Origin: Myroides phaeus
Lineage (GTDB): Bacteria > Bacteroidota > Bacteroidia > Flavobacteriales > Flavobacteriaceae
Direction: 5' to 3'
NCBI RefSeq assembly: GCF_900099675.1
Contig: NZ_FNDQ01000001.1
Coordinates: forward strand, 1 to 64,000
DNA: 64,000 nucleotides
Part shown: positions 8,505 to 19,172 of the stretch, in pieces
How the letters are laid out: every line of letters starts with the position of its first letter
How positions within the stretch are numbered: position 1 is the first letter of the stretch
Made by a program: the position numbers and the translations under genes
Notes under the pieces: model-generated
The model's input: the letters and a program-made list of their open reading frames with translations, nothing else
Told to the model about the DNA's origin: nothing
The model's database searches: none

Positions 8505-8786
8505 TTAGTTTGCTAAGATAATAATCTTATTATCGCTCAACTCTAAAGTTCCAAGATTGATAGGTAAATGATAAGTATCTTTACTTACTTGTTGAAATTT
8601 CGAGCTAAAAGCTGGTGCAATAGAAATGTTTTGCCCTGTAAACTTTACGTTTCCTTTTGTTAGAATCGAAACAATAGGAGCGTGATTGTTTAACATTTGA
8701 AACTCTCCTTTTGCTCCTGGAACAGATACAGAAGTAACTTCTCCAGTAAATAAAGTTGCCTCAGGTGATACAATTTCTAATTTCAT
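8505..8786 (-). CDS. atpC: F1 ATP synthase epsilon subunit, short form
   Basis: Part of the central rotor stalk of F1Fo ATP synthase. The 93 residues form only the N-terminal beta-sandwich domain ('MKLEIVSPEATLFTGEV', 'GEFQMLNNHAPIVS'); the C-terminal helical hairpin that inhibits ATP hydrolysis in E. coli and Bacillus is absent, which is the normal Bacteroidota form rather than a truncation. It lies 26 bases after atpD on the same strand and shares its terminator. The remaining ATP synthase genes are not in this window. Confidence 0.93.
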   Translation of the reverse strand: MKLEIVSPEATLFTGEVTSVSVPGAKGEFQMLNNHAPIVSILTKGNVKFTGQNISIAPAFSSKFQQVSKDTYHLPINLGTLELSDNKIIILAN

Positions 8787-8812
8787 AATGATATTTTTAA
8801 AATGTGTTTAGA

Positions 8813-10327
<1,515 letters not shown>

Positions 10328-10385
10328 TTATGTATTTATTTAACAGCTATTTACGTTTAATGAAAAAATCTACTTTTTCAGAGTG

Positions 10386-10393
10386 CAAAGATA
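10386..10393 (-). promoter_or_regulatory. Promoter -7 element of atpD-atpC (TATCTTTG)
   Basis: Exact TAnnTTTG match on the minus strand, 62 bases before the atpD ATG. Confidence 0.5.
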
Positions 10394-10444
10394 GTTTTTT
10401 TCTCTGAATATTAAAAAGTTTGAAATTTTATTTTTATACAAAAT

Positions 10445-10474
10445 AAAAGCGGACTGTTTTTTAGCCCGCTTTTT
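10445..10474 (-). terminator. Terminator of glmS
   Basis: AAAGCGG/CCGCTTT stem with an inner CT/AG pair and a T-rich minus-strand tail, 5 bases after the glmS stop. Confidence 0.8.
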
Positions 10475-10478
10475 GTGA

Positions 10479-12323
10479 TTATTCAACCGTAACTGACTTA
10501 GCTAAGTTTCTTGGTTGATCGACATTACACTCTCTCAACACAGCAATGTGATACGAAAGTAATTGTAATGGAATTGTCGTCAAAATTGGAGTCAAAGCTT
10601 CTGAAATACCTGGAACCTCAATAACGTGGTCAGCTAATTCTCTAACTTGTTTATCTCCTTTTGTTACTACAGCAATAATTTTTCCATTTCTTGCTTTAAT
10701 CTCTTGAATATTACTCACCACTTTGTCGTAGTGATTTTGATTTGGCGCAATTACAATAACTGGCATATGCTCATCAATTAAGGCAATTGGTCCGTGTTTC
10801 ATCTCTGCAGCTGGATATCCTTCTGCATGAATATAAGAGATTTCCTTTAGTTTTAAAGCTCCTTCCAAAGCAACTGGGTAGTTATATCCTCTACCTAAAT
10901 ATAAACAGTTTGTAGCATCTTTATAAACTTCAGAAATTTTTAAAATCTCTTCATTTTGTGTTAATGCTTCTTCTACTCTTTCTGGAATGATAGATAACTC
11001 GTGTAAATATTTTAAATACTCTGAATTAGCAAGTGTTCCTTTCGCTTTAGCTAATCTTAGAGCAATTAAAGTAAGTACTGTAATTTGAGTTGTAAATGCT
11101 TTTGTAGAAGCTACTCCAATCTCTGGCCCTGCATGTGTGTATGCTCCTGCATGTGTCTCTCTTGCAATTGAAGATCCTACCACATTACAAACACCGAATA
11201 CGAATGCTCCTTTTTCTTTTGCTAATTTAATAGCTGCTAACGTATCTGCAGTTTCTCCTGATTGAGAGATTGCTATTAATACATCTGACGAATCTATAAT
11301 AGGGTTTCTATATCTAAACTCAGATGCATACTCTACTTCTACTGGTATTCTTGCAAATTCTTCTATTACGTATTCTGCAACTAAGGCAGCGTGCCATGAT
11401 GTACCACAAGCTGCAATAATAATTCTTTTTGCATTTAAGAACTTATCGATATTGTCTTCAATACCTGCCATTCTAATTAAACCTTGATCTGCTAATAAAC
11501 GACCTCTAAAAGTATCTTTAATTACTTCTGGCTGCTCGTAAATTTCTTTTAGCATAAAGTGCTCATAACCGTTTTTCTCTATTTGCTCTAAGTTTAATTG
11601 TAACTCTTGAACATAATGAGTAACTAATGAATCATCTTTAATTTTACGAATACGCAAAGGTTTATGCAATCTAATAATTGCCATTTCTTCATCTTCTAAA
11701 TAAATAGCATTATTAGTATACTCTATAAATGGAGAGGCATCTGAAGTAATGAAGTATTCATTTTCACCAATTCCTATTGCTAATGGGCTTCCTAAACGAG
11801 CCGCAATAATTTCATTTGGTTTTTTAATATCCATTACTGCAATTGCATATGCACCTACTACTTGGTTTAATGCAATCTGAACAGCTTTTCCTAATTTTAC
11901 TTTTTGTGTTTTTTGAACGTCCTCAATTAAATTGATTAATACTTCTGTATCTGTTTCTGATTTAAAAGTATAGCCTCTTTTAATTAATTCTTGTTTTAGA
12001 GAATCGTAATTCTCTATAATTCCATTGTGGATGATAACTAATTCTCCTGAATTAGAAAAGTGTGGGTGAGAATTCACATCATTTGGAACACCATGTGTAG
12101 CCCATCTTGTATGACCTATTCCAACAGTTCCCTTTTTTACTGCATCATCACTCTTTTCCTCTAAGTCAGCAACCTTTCCTTTTGTCTTGCAAAGGTTTAT
12201 TTTTTCTCCATCAAATGTTGCAAGTCCAGCAGAATCATATCCTCTGTACTCAAGTCTTGTCAACCCTTTAATTATCACAGGGTATGCGTCGCGATGTCCT
12301 ATGTATCCAACAATTCCACACAT
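10479..12323 (-). CDS. glmS: Glutamine--fructose-6-phosphate aminotransferase (isomerizing)
   Basis: Makes glucosamine-6-phosphate from fructose-6-phosphate and glutamine, the first step of amino-sugar synthesis for peptidoglycan and LPS. The 614 residues start MCGIVGYIG, with Cys2 as the N-terminal nucleophile of the glutaminase domain (about 2-230), followed by two SIS sugar-isomerase domains ('ACGTSWHAALV', 'SQSGETADTLAA', 'LGRGYNYPVALEGALKLKE') and the C-terminal 'KSVTVE'. It lies 6 bases after the DUF4270 gene, so it is probably in the same transcript. No glmS ribozyme-like leader is apparent. Confidence 0.97.
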   Translation of the reverse strand: MCGIVGYIGHRDAYPVIIKGLTRLEYRGYDSAGLATFDGEKINLCKTKGKVADLEEKSDDAVKKGTVGIGHTRWATHGVPNDVNSHPHFSNSGELVIIHNGIIENYDSLKQELIKRGYTFKSETDTEVLINLIEDVQKTQKVKLGKAVQIALNQVVGAYAIAVMDIKKPNEIIAARLGSPLAIGIGENEYFITSDASPFIEYTNNAIYLEDEEMAIIRLHKPLRIRKIKDDSLVTHYVQELQLNLEQIEKNGYEHFMLKEIYEQPEVIKDTFRGRLLADQGLIRMAGIEDNIDKFLNAKRIIIAACGTSWHAALVAEYVIEEFARIPVEVEYASEFRYRNPIIDSSDVLIAISQSGETADTLAAIKLAKEKGAFVFGVCNVVGSSIARETHAGAYTHAGPEIGVASTKAFTTQITVLTLIALRLAKAKGTLANSEYLKYLHELSIIPERVEEALTQNEEILKISEVYKDATNCLYLGRGYNYPVALEGALKLKEISYIHAEGYPAAEMKHGPIALIDEHMPVIVIAPNQNHYDKVVSNIQEIKARNGKIIAVVTKGDKQVRELADHVIEVPGISEALTPILTTIPLQLLSYHIAVLRECNVDQPRNLAKSVTVE

Positions 12324-12329
12324 AATTGT

Positions 12330-13967
12330 TTACTTTTTAACTTTAGTATAAAAAATTTCTAATTTCATTTTTTTATCGCTATCAGTTGTTTTTGGTCCGT
12401 GCAATACTGTTCCAATTGGACAACTTAATGATAACGAAGGGATAGTTAGTGTTGTTTTAGGTGTATTGTCGATTGGTGTTTCTAATGATTGCATACTATA
12501 TCCAGCGTTTGCAAAATTATTTGCAACAGTTAATGCTAACTTTGGACTGGCATTAGTTTCATTTCTAATTACGCCTCTTACGTGATCAGTAATTTTAAAC
12601 TTATAGTAATTACCTTCTTTATTATTCTCCTGATCTTCTTTTACAAATATTCCATTGTACCCAGATTTAATACTCTGAGCAGTAGTCATATTATCACTTG
12701 TAAAATCAGATAATGGTATTGCATTATCATAATCATATAAAAATAAACGCTCTGGATTTGGAAGTCCATTCATCTGATTACGATCTACAAATATTGTTAA
12801 ATACGCTTCATTGATAAGTACTTTCTCTTCTTTCAAACGCTTTAATTCTTCAAAATCATTGCTACGCAACAAATCTATAATAGCAATACTACCTTCTCCT
12901 CCTCTTAAATAAAGGAATTCATCTCCTTTTTCTGAATTCGCCGATGCTATTTTAGCTTTATACTCCTCATCATTTGAATTATTGTACAAGTTTACATTAA
13001 ACTTAGTACTTGTATTTCCATTAGGAGCAAATGTCAAAGTAATTTCTTTACGTTGTTTTTCAACTGCTTCTTTCGTAGTAGTTTCCTTTTTATCATCACG
13101 AAGAATTATTACTAATTTCCCTTTAGTAATATCTACTAACCCTGCCATTCCTTTAGAACCATTTCCGTTTGCTTTAAACAAAAGGCCTCTAAATAAATTA
13201 TTGAAAGAACTTGAATTACCTAATTCAGCTTTATTTTTTTCTATAAAATCCTGAAAATAAGCTTTATCTAAATCTAACCACATACCAGGAGCTAAACGCT
13301 CTTTCACAAGTGGTTTTCCACTCGCTTCATCTCTTATAACATCTCCTTTATCATCTGTTTTATAGATAGTTTTTTCTCTCTTACTGAATGTAAATTGTTT
13401 ATTTTGAGTAGCGTCAGAAGAATTATTCAACGGCTTAGCATTCACTTTTTGAGCATCAAAAAGCCCTGATGTGTTTGAATAAAACTTTAATGATCCCCCA
13501 GCTGTAATGTCTTCATTATTCAGATAATACCCATTTTGGTAAACCTCTAAATTGAAACTTCCATCACCATAAGTATTTTTAAGTTTATATTTGTTCTCAT
13601 CATTCTCAACTTTATCAAATTGAGAAAAATAAGGCAAATAAACATAAACAGAATCGACAATTGGATTGTCATTGACAAATGCAAAAGTATTTCCATTATC
13701 AAGTACCTGGACAACAAGATTATTACTTGACTCCCCAAACAAACCATTCTTTAAGTAACCAAATGATGTTTCGTTTAATCGAGATCCATCAACCGCTCCA
13801 TAAGGTTGGTTGTATGCTTTAATATCTTTTACAGTATAAGAAACGATATCAAATTTTCCATCGCCGACAATATTACTACCTGCTTCTGTAAAATCGCTTT
13901 CACAAGCTTGTAATGTTACAATACCTAAAGTAAGGAATAATCCTTTAATGATTTTTTTATGGTTCAT
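12330..13967 (-). CDS. DUF4270 lipoprotein
   Basis: Outer-surface or periplasmic lipoprotein of unknown function, 545 residues. It has a signal peptide with lipobox LQAC (Cys22), then 'ESDFTEAGSNIVGD', the usual start of the DUF4270 family in Flavobacteriia. The rest is beta-rich with no catalytic motif I recognise. It sits between a GT5-like gene and glmS on one strand, an order often seen in Flavobacteriaceae. This hints at a link to envelope glycan supply, but that is inference from position only. Confidence 0.8.
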   Translation of the reverse strand: MNHKKIIKGLFLTLGIVTLQACESDFTEAGSNIVGDGKFDIVSYTVKDIKAYNQPYGAVDGSRLNETSFGYLKNGLFGESSNNLVVQVLDNGNTFAFVNDNPIVDSVYVYLPYFSQFDKVENDENKYKLKNTYGDGSFNLEVYQNGYYLNNEDITAGGSLKFYSNTSGLFDAQKVNAKPLNNSSDATQNKQFTFSKREKTIYKTDDKGDVIRDEASGKPLVKERLAPGMWLDLDKAYFQDFIEKNKAELGNSSSFNNLFRGLLFKANGNGSKGMAGLVDITKGKLVIILRDDKKETTTKEAVEKQRKEITLTFAPNGNTSTKFNVNLYNNSNDEEYKAKIASANSEKGDEFLYLRGGEGSIAIIDLLRSNDFEELKRLKEEKVLINEAYLTIFVDRNQMNGLPNPERLFLYDYDNAIPLSDFTSDNMTTAQSIKSGYNGIFVKEDQENNKEGNYYKFKITDHVRGVIRNETNASPKLALTVANNFANAGYSMQSLETPIDNTPKTTLTIPSLSLSCPIGTVLHGPKTTDSDKKMKLEIFYTKVKK

Positions 13968-14015
13968 ATAGCCAATCCTGTATGTTTGGTTATTACTTTC
14001 TTCTGAAGATAGTTC

Positions 14016-14825
14016 TTACAAAAACTTTTGATAAAACTCAGTATATGCCTTTGCAAATTCATCTTTCGGAACGAAAGGTAAAAAAGGTTTTTCAGAAGAC
14101 TCGATAAAATTTGTTAAATTTGAACTTACTTCCTCTGATGCAATAATCACTCCATCAGAGTTTTTGATAGCATTAATCATAATGTTCTCATAAGTTGGAG
14201 TTGAGAAATCTTCCAAAATTTCTTCAGGAAGTTCGTCAAATGCAACTTTTTCTTTCATATTATCACTCAGAACACCACTAAAGCCTTCTTTAAAAATAGA
14301 CGTAACTACTTTTGTATCAGAAAAGATAGCCTCATCTTTATAATAGTGTTTTAAATACGTTGGCAACAATGAAGCCATCCATCCTTGAACGTGAATTACG
14401 TCAGGAACCCAATTTAATTTTTTAATTGTTTCGATAACTCCTTTTGTAAAGAAAATTGCTCTCTCATCATTATCAACGAATAAATTTCCATCTTCGTCTG
14501 TGAAAGTTGATTTTCTTTTAAAATATTCATCATTATCTATAAAGTAAACCTGAATTCTTTCTTTCGGAATTGAAGCGACTTTAATTATCAACGGCATGTC
14601 CATATCATTAACCACAAGATTCATTCCTGATAATCTAATAACTTCATGCAATTGATGTCTTCTTTCATTTATGCTACCATATCTTGGCATAAAAATTCTT
14701 ATCTGGCCTCCTTGGTCATTTATCATTTTAGGTGCATCATATGACATAGAAGAAACTTCATTTTCCGCTAAATATGGCACTACCTCTGATGATACATATA
14801 ATATCCTCTTTTCTTTCATCTTCAA
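14016..14825 (-). CDS. Glycogen/starch synthase N-terminal domain protein (GT5-like, half-length)
   Basis: The 269 residues match only the N-terminal Rossmann half of GT5 glycogen synthases (about 480 residues in GlgA): 'RILYVSSEVVPYLAENEVSSM' pattern at 6-26, 'IRIFMPRYGSI' and 'DVIHVQGWMASLLP'. The ADP-glucose-binding K-x-G-G motif near the N-terminus is replaced by AENEV, and the C-terminal nucleotide-binding half is absent. Glycogen synthesis is therefore unlikely; a structural or regulatory role is possible. It starts the cluster with DUF4270 and glmS and is divergent from panC, with a -7 box at 14860-14867. It may be called 'glycogen synthase' in databases despite these losses. Confidence 0.75.
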   Translation of the reverse strand: MKMKEKRILYVSSEVVPYLAENEVSSMSYDAPKMINDQGGQIRIFMPRYGSINERRHQLHEVIRLSGMNLVVNDMDMPLIIKVASIPKERIQVYFIDNDEYFKRKSTFTDEDGNLFVDNDERAIFFTKGVIETIKKLNWVPDVIHVQGWMASLLPTYLKHYYKDEAIFSDTKVVTSIFKEGFSGVLSDNMKEKVAFDELPEEILEDFSTPTYENIMINAIKNSDGVIIASEEVSSNLTNFIESSEKPFLPFVPKDEFAKAYTEFYQKFL

Positions 14826-14859
14826 TTATAATTTCTGTATTTGAAATAAATAAACAACG

Positions 14860-14867
14860 CAAATTTA
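14860..14867 (-). promoter_or_regulatory. Promoter -7 element (TAAATTTG) of the GT5-like gene cluster
   Basis: Exact TAnnTTTG match on the minus strand in the 104-base divergent spacer with panC, 35 bases before the GT5-like start. Confidence 0.5.
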
Positions 14868-14898
14868 CGAAATTTTAGCGAGTTATTTTCTAAATAAC

Positions 14899-14906
14899 TA
14901 ATTTTG
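14899..14906 (+). promoter_or_regulatory. Promoter -7 element (TAATTTTG) of panC-panD
   Basis: Exact TAnnTTTG match on the plus strand, 24 bases before the panC ATG, facing away from the GT5-like promoter. Confidence 0.5.
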
Positions 14907-14929
14907 CCATTATTTTAAACTCGAAGCTA

Positions 14930-15778
14930 ATGTTTCTTTTTAGTACTAAAGCTGAATTACAAGCGCATTTAAATACATTTCGCGAAGCTAATAAAGCAAT
15001 TGGTCTTGTACCAACAATGGGGGCCATTCACAACGGGCACCTTTCATTAATGGAACAATCATTAAATGAAAATGAATGTACGGTTGTTAGTATTTTTGTG
15101 AATCCTACTCAATTCAACAATGTTGAGGATTTAGAAAAATATCCACGTACATTAGAAAGAGATGTGGAGAAAGTAAAGTTTCTTTCTAATCAAATTGTAA
15201 TATTTGCACCGACAGTAGATGAAATGTACGGTGGAAATACTGTAGCCCAATCATTTGACTTTGATGGACTTGAACACGAAATGGAAGGGGCACAAAGACC
15301 TGGACATTTTGATGGTGTCGGAACTATCGTAAAGAAATTGTTTGAATTAGTTTTGCCGAATAAAGCTTATTTTGGTGAAAAAGACTTTCAACAATTACAG
15401 ATTATTCGCAAACTTGTTGAAAAGAACAACATTCCAGTTCAAATCGTTGGCGTGCCTATTTTCAGAGCAACTGACGGATTAGCAATGAGTTCTCGCAACG
15501 AAAGAGTTTCTCAAGAAGGATTACAAAAGTCAACTTTTCTCTACAAAGTTTTAAAACAAGCTAATGAACTTTTTAAAACTGAGAGTATAGAAAAAGTTAA
15601 CCAATTTGTTGATACTGAATTTAAAAATAATTCTAACTTTGAACTCGAATACTTTACAATTGCAGAAGAAGATACTTTAAAAACAGCTGTAAATAAAGAA
15701 GCTGGTAAAAATTACAGAGGTTTCTTAGTTGCTCATATTGAAGGTGTTCGATTAATCGACAATTTATCATTTAACTAA
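14930..15778 (+). CDS. panC: Pantothenate synthetase (pantoate--beta-alanine ligase)
   Basis: Joins pantoate and beta-alanine with ATP to give pantothenate, the coenzyme A precursor. The 282-residue enzyme of the cytidylyltransferase-like fold has 'GLVPTMGAIHNGH' with His34 and His37 as the HIGH-type ATP motif, 'VSIFVNPTQFN', 'KAYFGEKDFQQLQI' and the 'MSSRN' loop acting as KMSKS equivalent. panD follows after 12 bases and supplies beta-alanine, so the two form a functional pair. Confidence 0.97.
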   Translation: MFLFSTKAELQAHLNTFREANKAIGLVPTMGAIHNGHLSLMEQSLNENECTVVSIFVNPTQFNNVEDLEKYPRTLERDVEKVKFLSNQIVIFAPTVDEMYGGNTVAQSFDFDGLEHEMEGAQRPGHFDGVGTIVKKLFELVLPNKAYFGEKDFQQLQIIRKLVEKNNIPVQIVGVPIFRATDGLAMSSRNERVSQEGLQKSTFLYKVLKQANELFKTESIEKVNQFVDTEFKNNSNFELEYFTIAEEDTLKTAVNKEAGKNYRGFLVAHIEGVRLIDNLSFN

Positions 15779-15790
15779 AACTCAAGCGAA

Positions 15791-16141
15791 ATGCAAGTTG
15801 AAGTAGTAAAATCTAAAATTCACCGTGTAACTGTAACAGGAGCTGATTTACACTATATTGGAAGTATTACAATTGATGAAGCTCTTTTAGAAGCTGCCAA
15901 TATGATTGAAGGTGAAAAAGTTTCAATTGTAAATATCAACAACGGTGAGCGTTTTGAAACTTATGCAATTCCAGGACCAAGAAACAGTGGAGAAATCTGC
16001 TTAAATGGACCTGCGGCACGTAAAGTGCACAAAGGAGATATCGTTATCATTATTTCTTATGGTATTTTAGACTTTGAAGAGGCTAAGAAATTTAAGCCGT
16101 CTATTGTTTTCCCTAATGAAGAAACGAACTCTTTAACTTAA
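15791..16141 (+). CDS. panD: Aspartate 1-decarboxylase (pyruvoyl-dependent)
   Basis: Converts L-aspartate to beta-alanine for pantothenate synthesis. The 116-residue proenzyme has the self-cleavage site Gly24-Ser25 in 'HYIGSITID', where Ser25 becomes the pyruvoyl group, and the conserved '[10 protein letters not shown]' and 'GAAR'-like '[12 protein letters not shown]' segments. It lies 12 bases after panC and 4 bases before the membrane-protein gene, indicating one operon. Confidence 0.97.
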   Translation: MQVEVVKSKIHRVTVTGADLHYIGSITIDEALLEAANMIEGEKVSIVNINNGERFETYAIPGPRNSGEICLNGPAARKVHKGDIVIIISYGILDFEEAKKFKPSIVFPNEETNSLT

Positions 16142-16145
16142 TTGT

Positions 16146-17108
16146 TTGAAACAAAAAATAAGTAAAATAATTAATATTCTACTCCCACTTTTGCTGGGAG
16201 TTTTTTTGGTTTATTACGCTTATAATAAATTTACACCTGAACAGATTGAAGAGATGATGGTGCACTTTAAAGGTGCTAATTACAATTATATCATTATCGC
16301 TTCAGTCTTTTCTTTATTAAGCCTTTGGGCTCGTGCTTATCGTTGGAAATACGCCCTAAACTTTATGGGATACTCTATTTCTACAACCACTAATTTTATG
16401 GCTATATCTATTGGCTATTTAATGAATCTAACTGTACCAAGGTCGGGGGAAGTATCGAGAGCTCTTGTTCTTCAGAAATATGAAAAAGTCCCTTTTGACA
16501 AAGGTTTTGGAAGTATTGTTTCTGAAAGAGTAATTGACCTTATCTGTCTTCTTATCTGTGTATTTACAGCACTGATCTTACAATATGACGTCTTAAAAGA
16601 TTTTTTATTGCGTTATGTCCCTATTGAGAAACTGGGAATAATTGGTTTGCTTTTCTTACTTTGTTTTGCCATTAGTATCTATGTTTTTATATATGTTAAA
16701 TGGAAAGTAATTTTATTTATCAAGAAAAAACTAAAAGGACTCATCGAGGGGGTTAGTAGTATTTTTAAGATGCCTCATCGAACTGGATTTCTTTTCTATA
16801 CTTTCTTAATTTGGGGAGGGTATATTGCTACTTTTTACTTTGGAATGCACGCTTTAGAAGAAACTACGCCACAATCTTTACCTATGGTAATGTCTGCTTT
16901 TGTCGCTGGTAGTTTTGCTGTTTCTTTTACAAATGGAGGCTTTGGGGCTTTCCCGTTAGTCATCTCTGAGCTATTACTTTTATTTAGTGTGTCTGCCGTT
17001 GCAGGTACTGCGTTTGGCTGGATACTTTGGACAACACAAACTGCTATTGTTGTTGTTTTTGGGGCACTATCTTTTATTTTACTGCCTATTTATTACAAGA
17101 AACAATAA
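16146..17108 (+). CDS. Lysylphosphatidylglycerol synthase-type transmembrane (UPF0104) protein
   Basis: A 320-residue inner-membrane protein with about eight hydrophobic helices, matching the flippase/transmembrane part of MprF-like proteins (e.g. 'NLTVPRSGEVSRALVL' and 'FTNGGFGAFPLVISE'). The soluble aminoacyl-transferase domain of MprF is absent, so it should not synthesise lysyl-lipid by itself; lipid or isoprenoid transport is a guess. The start is TTG, four bases after panD, giving MKQKISKIINILLPLLLG; translation is probably coupled to panD. Confidence 0.8.
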   Translation: MKQKISKIINILLPLLLGVFLVYYAYNKFTPEQIEEMMVHFKGANYNYIIIASVFSLLSLWARAYRWKYALNFMGYSISTTTNFMAISIGYLMNLTVPRSGEVSRALVLQKYEKVPFDKGFGSIVSERVIDLICLLICVFTALILQYDVLKDFLLRYVPIEKLGIIGLLFLLCFAISIYVFIYVKWKVILFIKKKLKGLIEGVSSIFKMPHRTGFLFYTFLIWGGYIATFYFGMHALEETTPQSLPMVMSAFVAGSFAVSFTNGGFGAFPLVISELLLLFSVSAVAGTAFGWILWTTQTAIVVVFGALSFILLPIYYKKQ

Positions 17109-17208
17109 TACTAATCGTATCATTTCTCATCAATAATTCTTTCATAGATTACACCTTACTCATTTTTTTTATTCTTGATTGCATAAGTGTCGTCGTTGAT
17201 ATAAAACT

Positions 17209-17216
17209 TAAATTTG
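17209..17216 (+). promoter_or_regulatory. Promoter -7 element of radA (TAAATTTG)
   Basis: Exact TAnnTTTG match 25 bases before the radA ATG at 17241. Its position rules out the in-frame upstream start at 17214. Confidence 0.5.
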
Positions 17217-17240
17217 TACTTTAGTTCAAAATCGAAAAGA

Positions 17241-18611
17241 ATGGCAAAGGTAAAAACAGCTTTTTTCTGTCAAAGTTGTGGAGCTCAAACTCCTAAATGG
17301 ATGGGACAATGTCCTACGTGTAGAGAATGGAATACTCTTGTTGAAGAGGTTATTCAAAAAGAAGAAAAAACAGGATGGAAGGCTGCCACAACATCTGGTT
17401 CGACAACAAAAAGAGTGGCAAAACCGTTACGTGTTAAAGAAATTGACAGTACTGAAGAAATTCGAATGAATACTTTAGACTATGAGTTAAATCGCGTTCT
17501 AGGAGGTGGTTTAGTTCCTGGCTCAATGGTTTTATTGGGAGGTGAACCTGGTATTGGAAAGAGTACTCTTTTGCTGCAAATATCTCTTCGCTTACCTTTT
17601 AAAACACTTTATGTATCCGGAGAAGAAAGTCAAAAACAGATTAAAATGCGTGCAGAACGCATTAATCCTGTGAATGACAATTGTTACATCCTTACAGAAA
17701 CTAATACGCAAAATATCTTTAGACAAATAGAAGAAATTCAACCTGATGTGTTGATTATAGACTCTATTCAAACGTTGCACACAGATTATATTGAGTCTTC
17801 TGCTGGAACCGTTTCACAAATTAAAGAGTGTACGGCTGAATTGACAAAGTTCGCTAAAGAAACGGGAACTCCTGTCTTAATTATTGGTCACATTACAAAA
17901 GATGGAAGTATTGCCGGACCTAAAATGCTTGAACATATGGTTGATACAGTATTACAGTTTGAAGGAGATAGAAATCACGTATATCGTATTTTAAGAGCTA
18001 ACAAAAACCGATTTGGGTCTACTGCTGAATTGGGTATTTATGAAATGCAAGGCAGTGGATTAAGGGAAGTTTCAAATCCTTCTGAAATACTAATCTCTCA
18101 CAAAGACGAAGAATTGTCTGGAACTGCAATTGCTGCAACATTAGAGGGTATGCGCCCCTTAATGGTGGAAGTACAAGCTTTAGTAAGCACAGCCGTTTAT
18201 GGAACACCACAACGTAGTGCAACGGGCTACAATCTAAAGCGTTTAAATATGATTTTAGCTGTTTTAGAAAAAAGAGCTGGTTTTAGATTAGGACAAAAAG
18301 ACGTTTTCTTAAATATAACTGGAGGAATTACTGTTGATGACCCTGCAATTGACTTAGGGGTGGTTGCATCTATTCTTTCTTCTGATCAAGATATTTCTAT
18401 TGACAAAGGAGTAACTTTTGCTGGTGAAGTTGGTTTATCTGGAGAAATCAGACCTATTAATCGTGTTGATCAGCGTATCCAAGAAGCAGAAAAGCTTGGT
18501 TTTACACAGATCTTAGTATCTAAATACAACAAGATAGGTTACAATGGCTCAGGGATAAAAGTTATTTTAGTTACTAAAATAGAAGACGTAGTTGAACATT
18601 TATTTGGTTAA
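17241..18611 (+). CDS. radA: DNA repair protein RadA (DnaB-like helicase/branch migration)
   Basis: Extends RecA-made D-loops and processes recombination intermediates. The 456-residue protein starts MAKVKTAFFCQSCG, with a zinc finger at Cys10, Cys13, Cys24 and Cys27, Walker A GEPGIGKST at 101-109, the RadA-specific KNRFG motif at 255-259 and a C-terminal Lon-like domain (about 275-456). An in-frame start 27 bases earlier exists, but the -7 box at 17209-17216 and the conserved MAKVKT beginning favour 17241. A clear terminator follows. Confidence 0.96.
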   Translation: MAKVKTAFFCQSCGAQTPKWMGQCPTCREWNTLVEEVIQKEEKTGWKAATTSGSTTKRVAKPLRVKEIDSTEEIRMNTLDYELNRVLGGGLVPGSMVLLGGEPGIGKSTLLLQISLRLPFKTLYVSGEESQKQIKMRAERINPVNDNCYILTETNTQNIFRQIEEIQPDVLIIDSIQTLHTDYIESSAGTVSQIKECTAELTKFAKETGTPVLIIGHITKDGSIAGPKMLEHMVDTVLQFEGDRNHVYRILRANKNRFGSTAELGIYEMQGSGLREVSNPSEILISHKDEELSGTAIAATLEGMRPLMVEVQALVSTAVYGTPQRSATGYNLKRLNMILAVLEKRAGFRLGQKDVFLNITGGITVDDPAIDLGVVASILSSDQDISIDKGVTFAGEVGLSGEIRPINRVDQRIQEAEKLGFTQILVSKYNKIGYNGSGIKVILVTKIEDVVEHLFG

Positions 18612-18648
18612 GCAATCTATTTAAATAACACTTACATAAAATATTATA

Positions 18649-18682
18649 TAAAAGCTTCAACTGCATAGTTGAGGCTTTTTTT
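18649..18682 (+). terminator. Terminator of radA
   Basis: AAAAGC(T/C)TCAACT-type stem with loop and seven T residues, 38 bases after the radA stop. Confidence 0.85.
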
Positions 18683-19172
18683 ACACACAAAAAATTCGAA
18701 TCAATAAAAAAATTGGTCTAAAGTGCTTTACTTTTACATTGAAGGGTTTAGTAAAAGCGTTCGTATTTCAATCATTAGAGCAATTATTAACTCAACATAA
18801 ACCAACTTAAGCCATATACCTTTTTAATATCTTTATGTAAGTTAAATAGTATTATCATTATGGCCTTCTTTGATACTTGTTTCAGACAAGTACCACATAA
18901 CTACCACACACCTTCGGGAAAAAGGCTTGTTTTCCGAACCTCTGTGGTACTTGAGTGGGAGATGTGTCGAATATGGTACGATTAAAACTACACTTTAATA
19001 CGTTCTTTATTGCAAGAACAATTCAATGCATTATATTTTAATCTTGGTTTACTTTTTTTCTTATAGAAAAGAAATCTTTATACTAAGTCTCTAAATTTAG
19101 CACCTTATCCTAAATTGCGAATTAGATTATAAAAAATAGACTTATAAATAAGAGTACAAAATGGTGTAAAAT
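18683..19172. other. Gene-free region with a structured segment between radA and tRNA-Asn
   Basis: About 490 bases without a plausible gene. Most is plain AT-rich sequence, but 18870-18976 is less AT-rich and contains three nested or competing inverted repeats, listed separately. I see no promoter matching the Bacteroidota consensus well on either strand. Confidence 0.5.
18870..18976. ncRNA. Candidate structured RNA or mobile-element remnant with competing helices
   Basis: Directly visible: a 7-bp hairpin at 18874-18880/18886-18892 (TACTTGT/ACAAGTA), a perfect 11-bp pair between 18887-18897 and 18943-18953 (CAAGTACCACA/TGTGGTACTTG), and an inner 9-bp hairpin at 18913-18922/18930-18938 (TTCGG-AAAA/TTTTCCGAA with one bulged G). 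The first two use the same bases at 18887-18892, so they exclude each other. No promoter, terminator or known RNA family was recognised, so transcription is unproven; a decayed transposable-element end is the main alternative. Confidence 0.3.

Noticed and set aside
17214..17240. Longer N-terminus for radA (start at 17214)
   Set aside because: The -7 box at 17209-17216 overlaps that start; the conserved RadA N-terminus begins at 17241.
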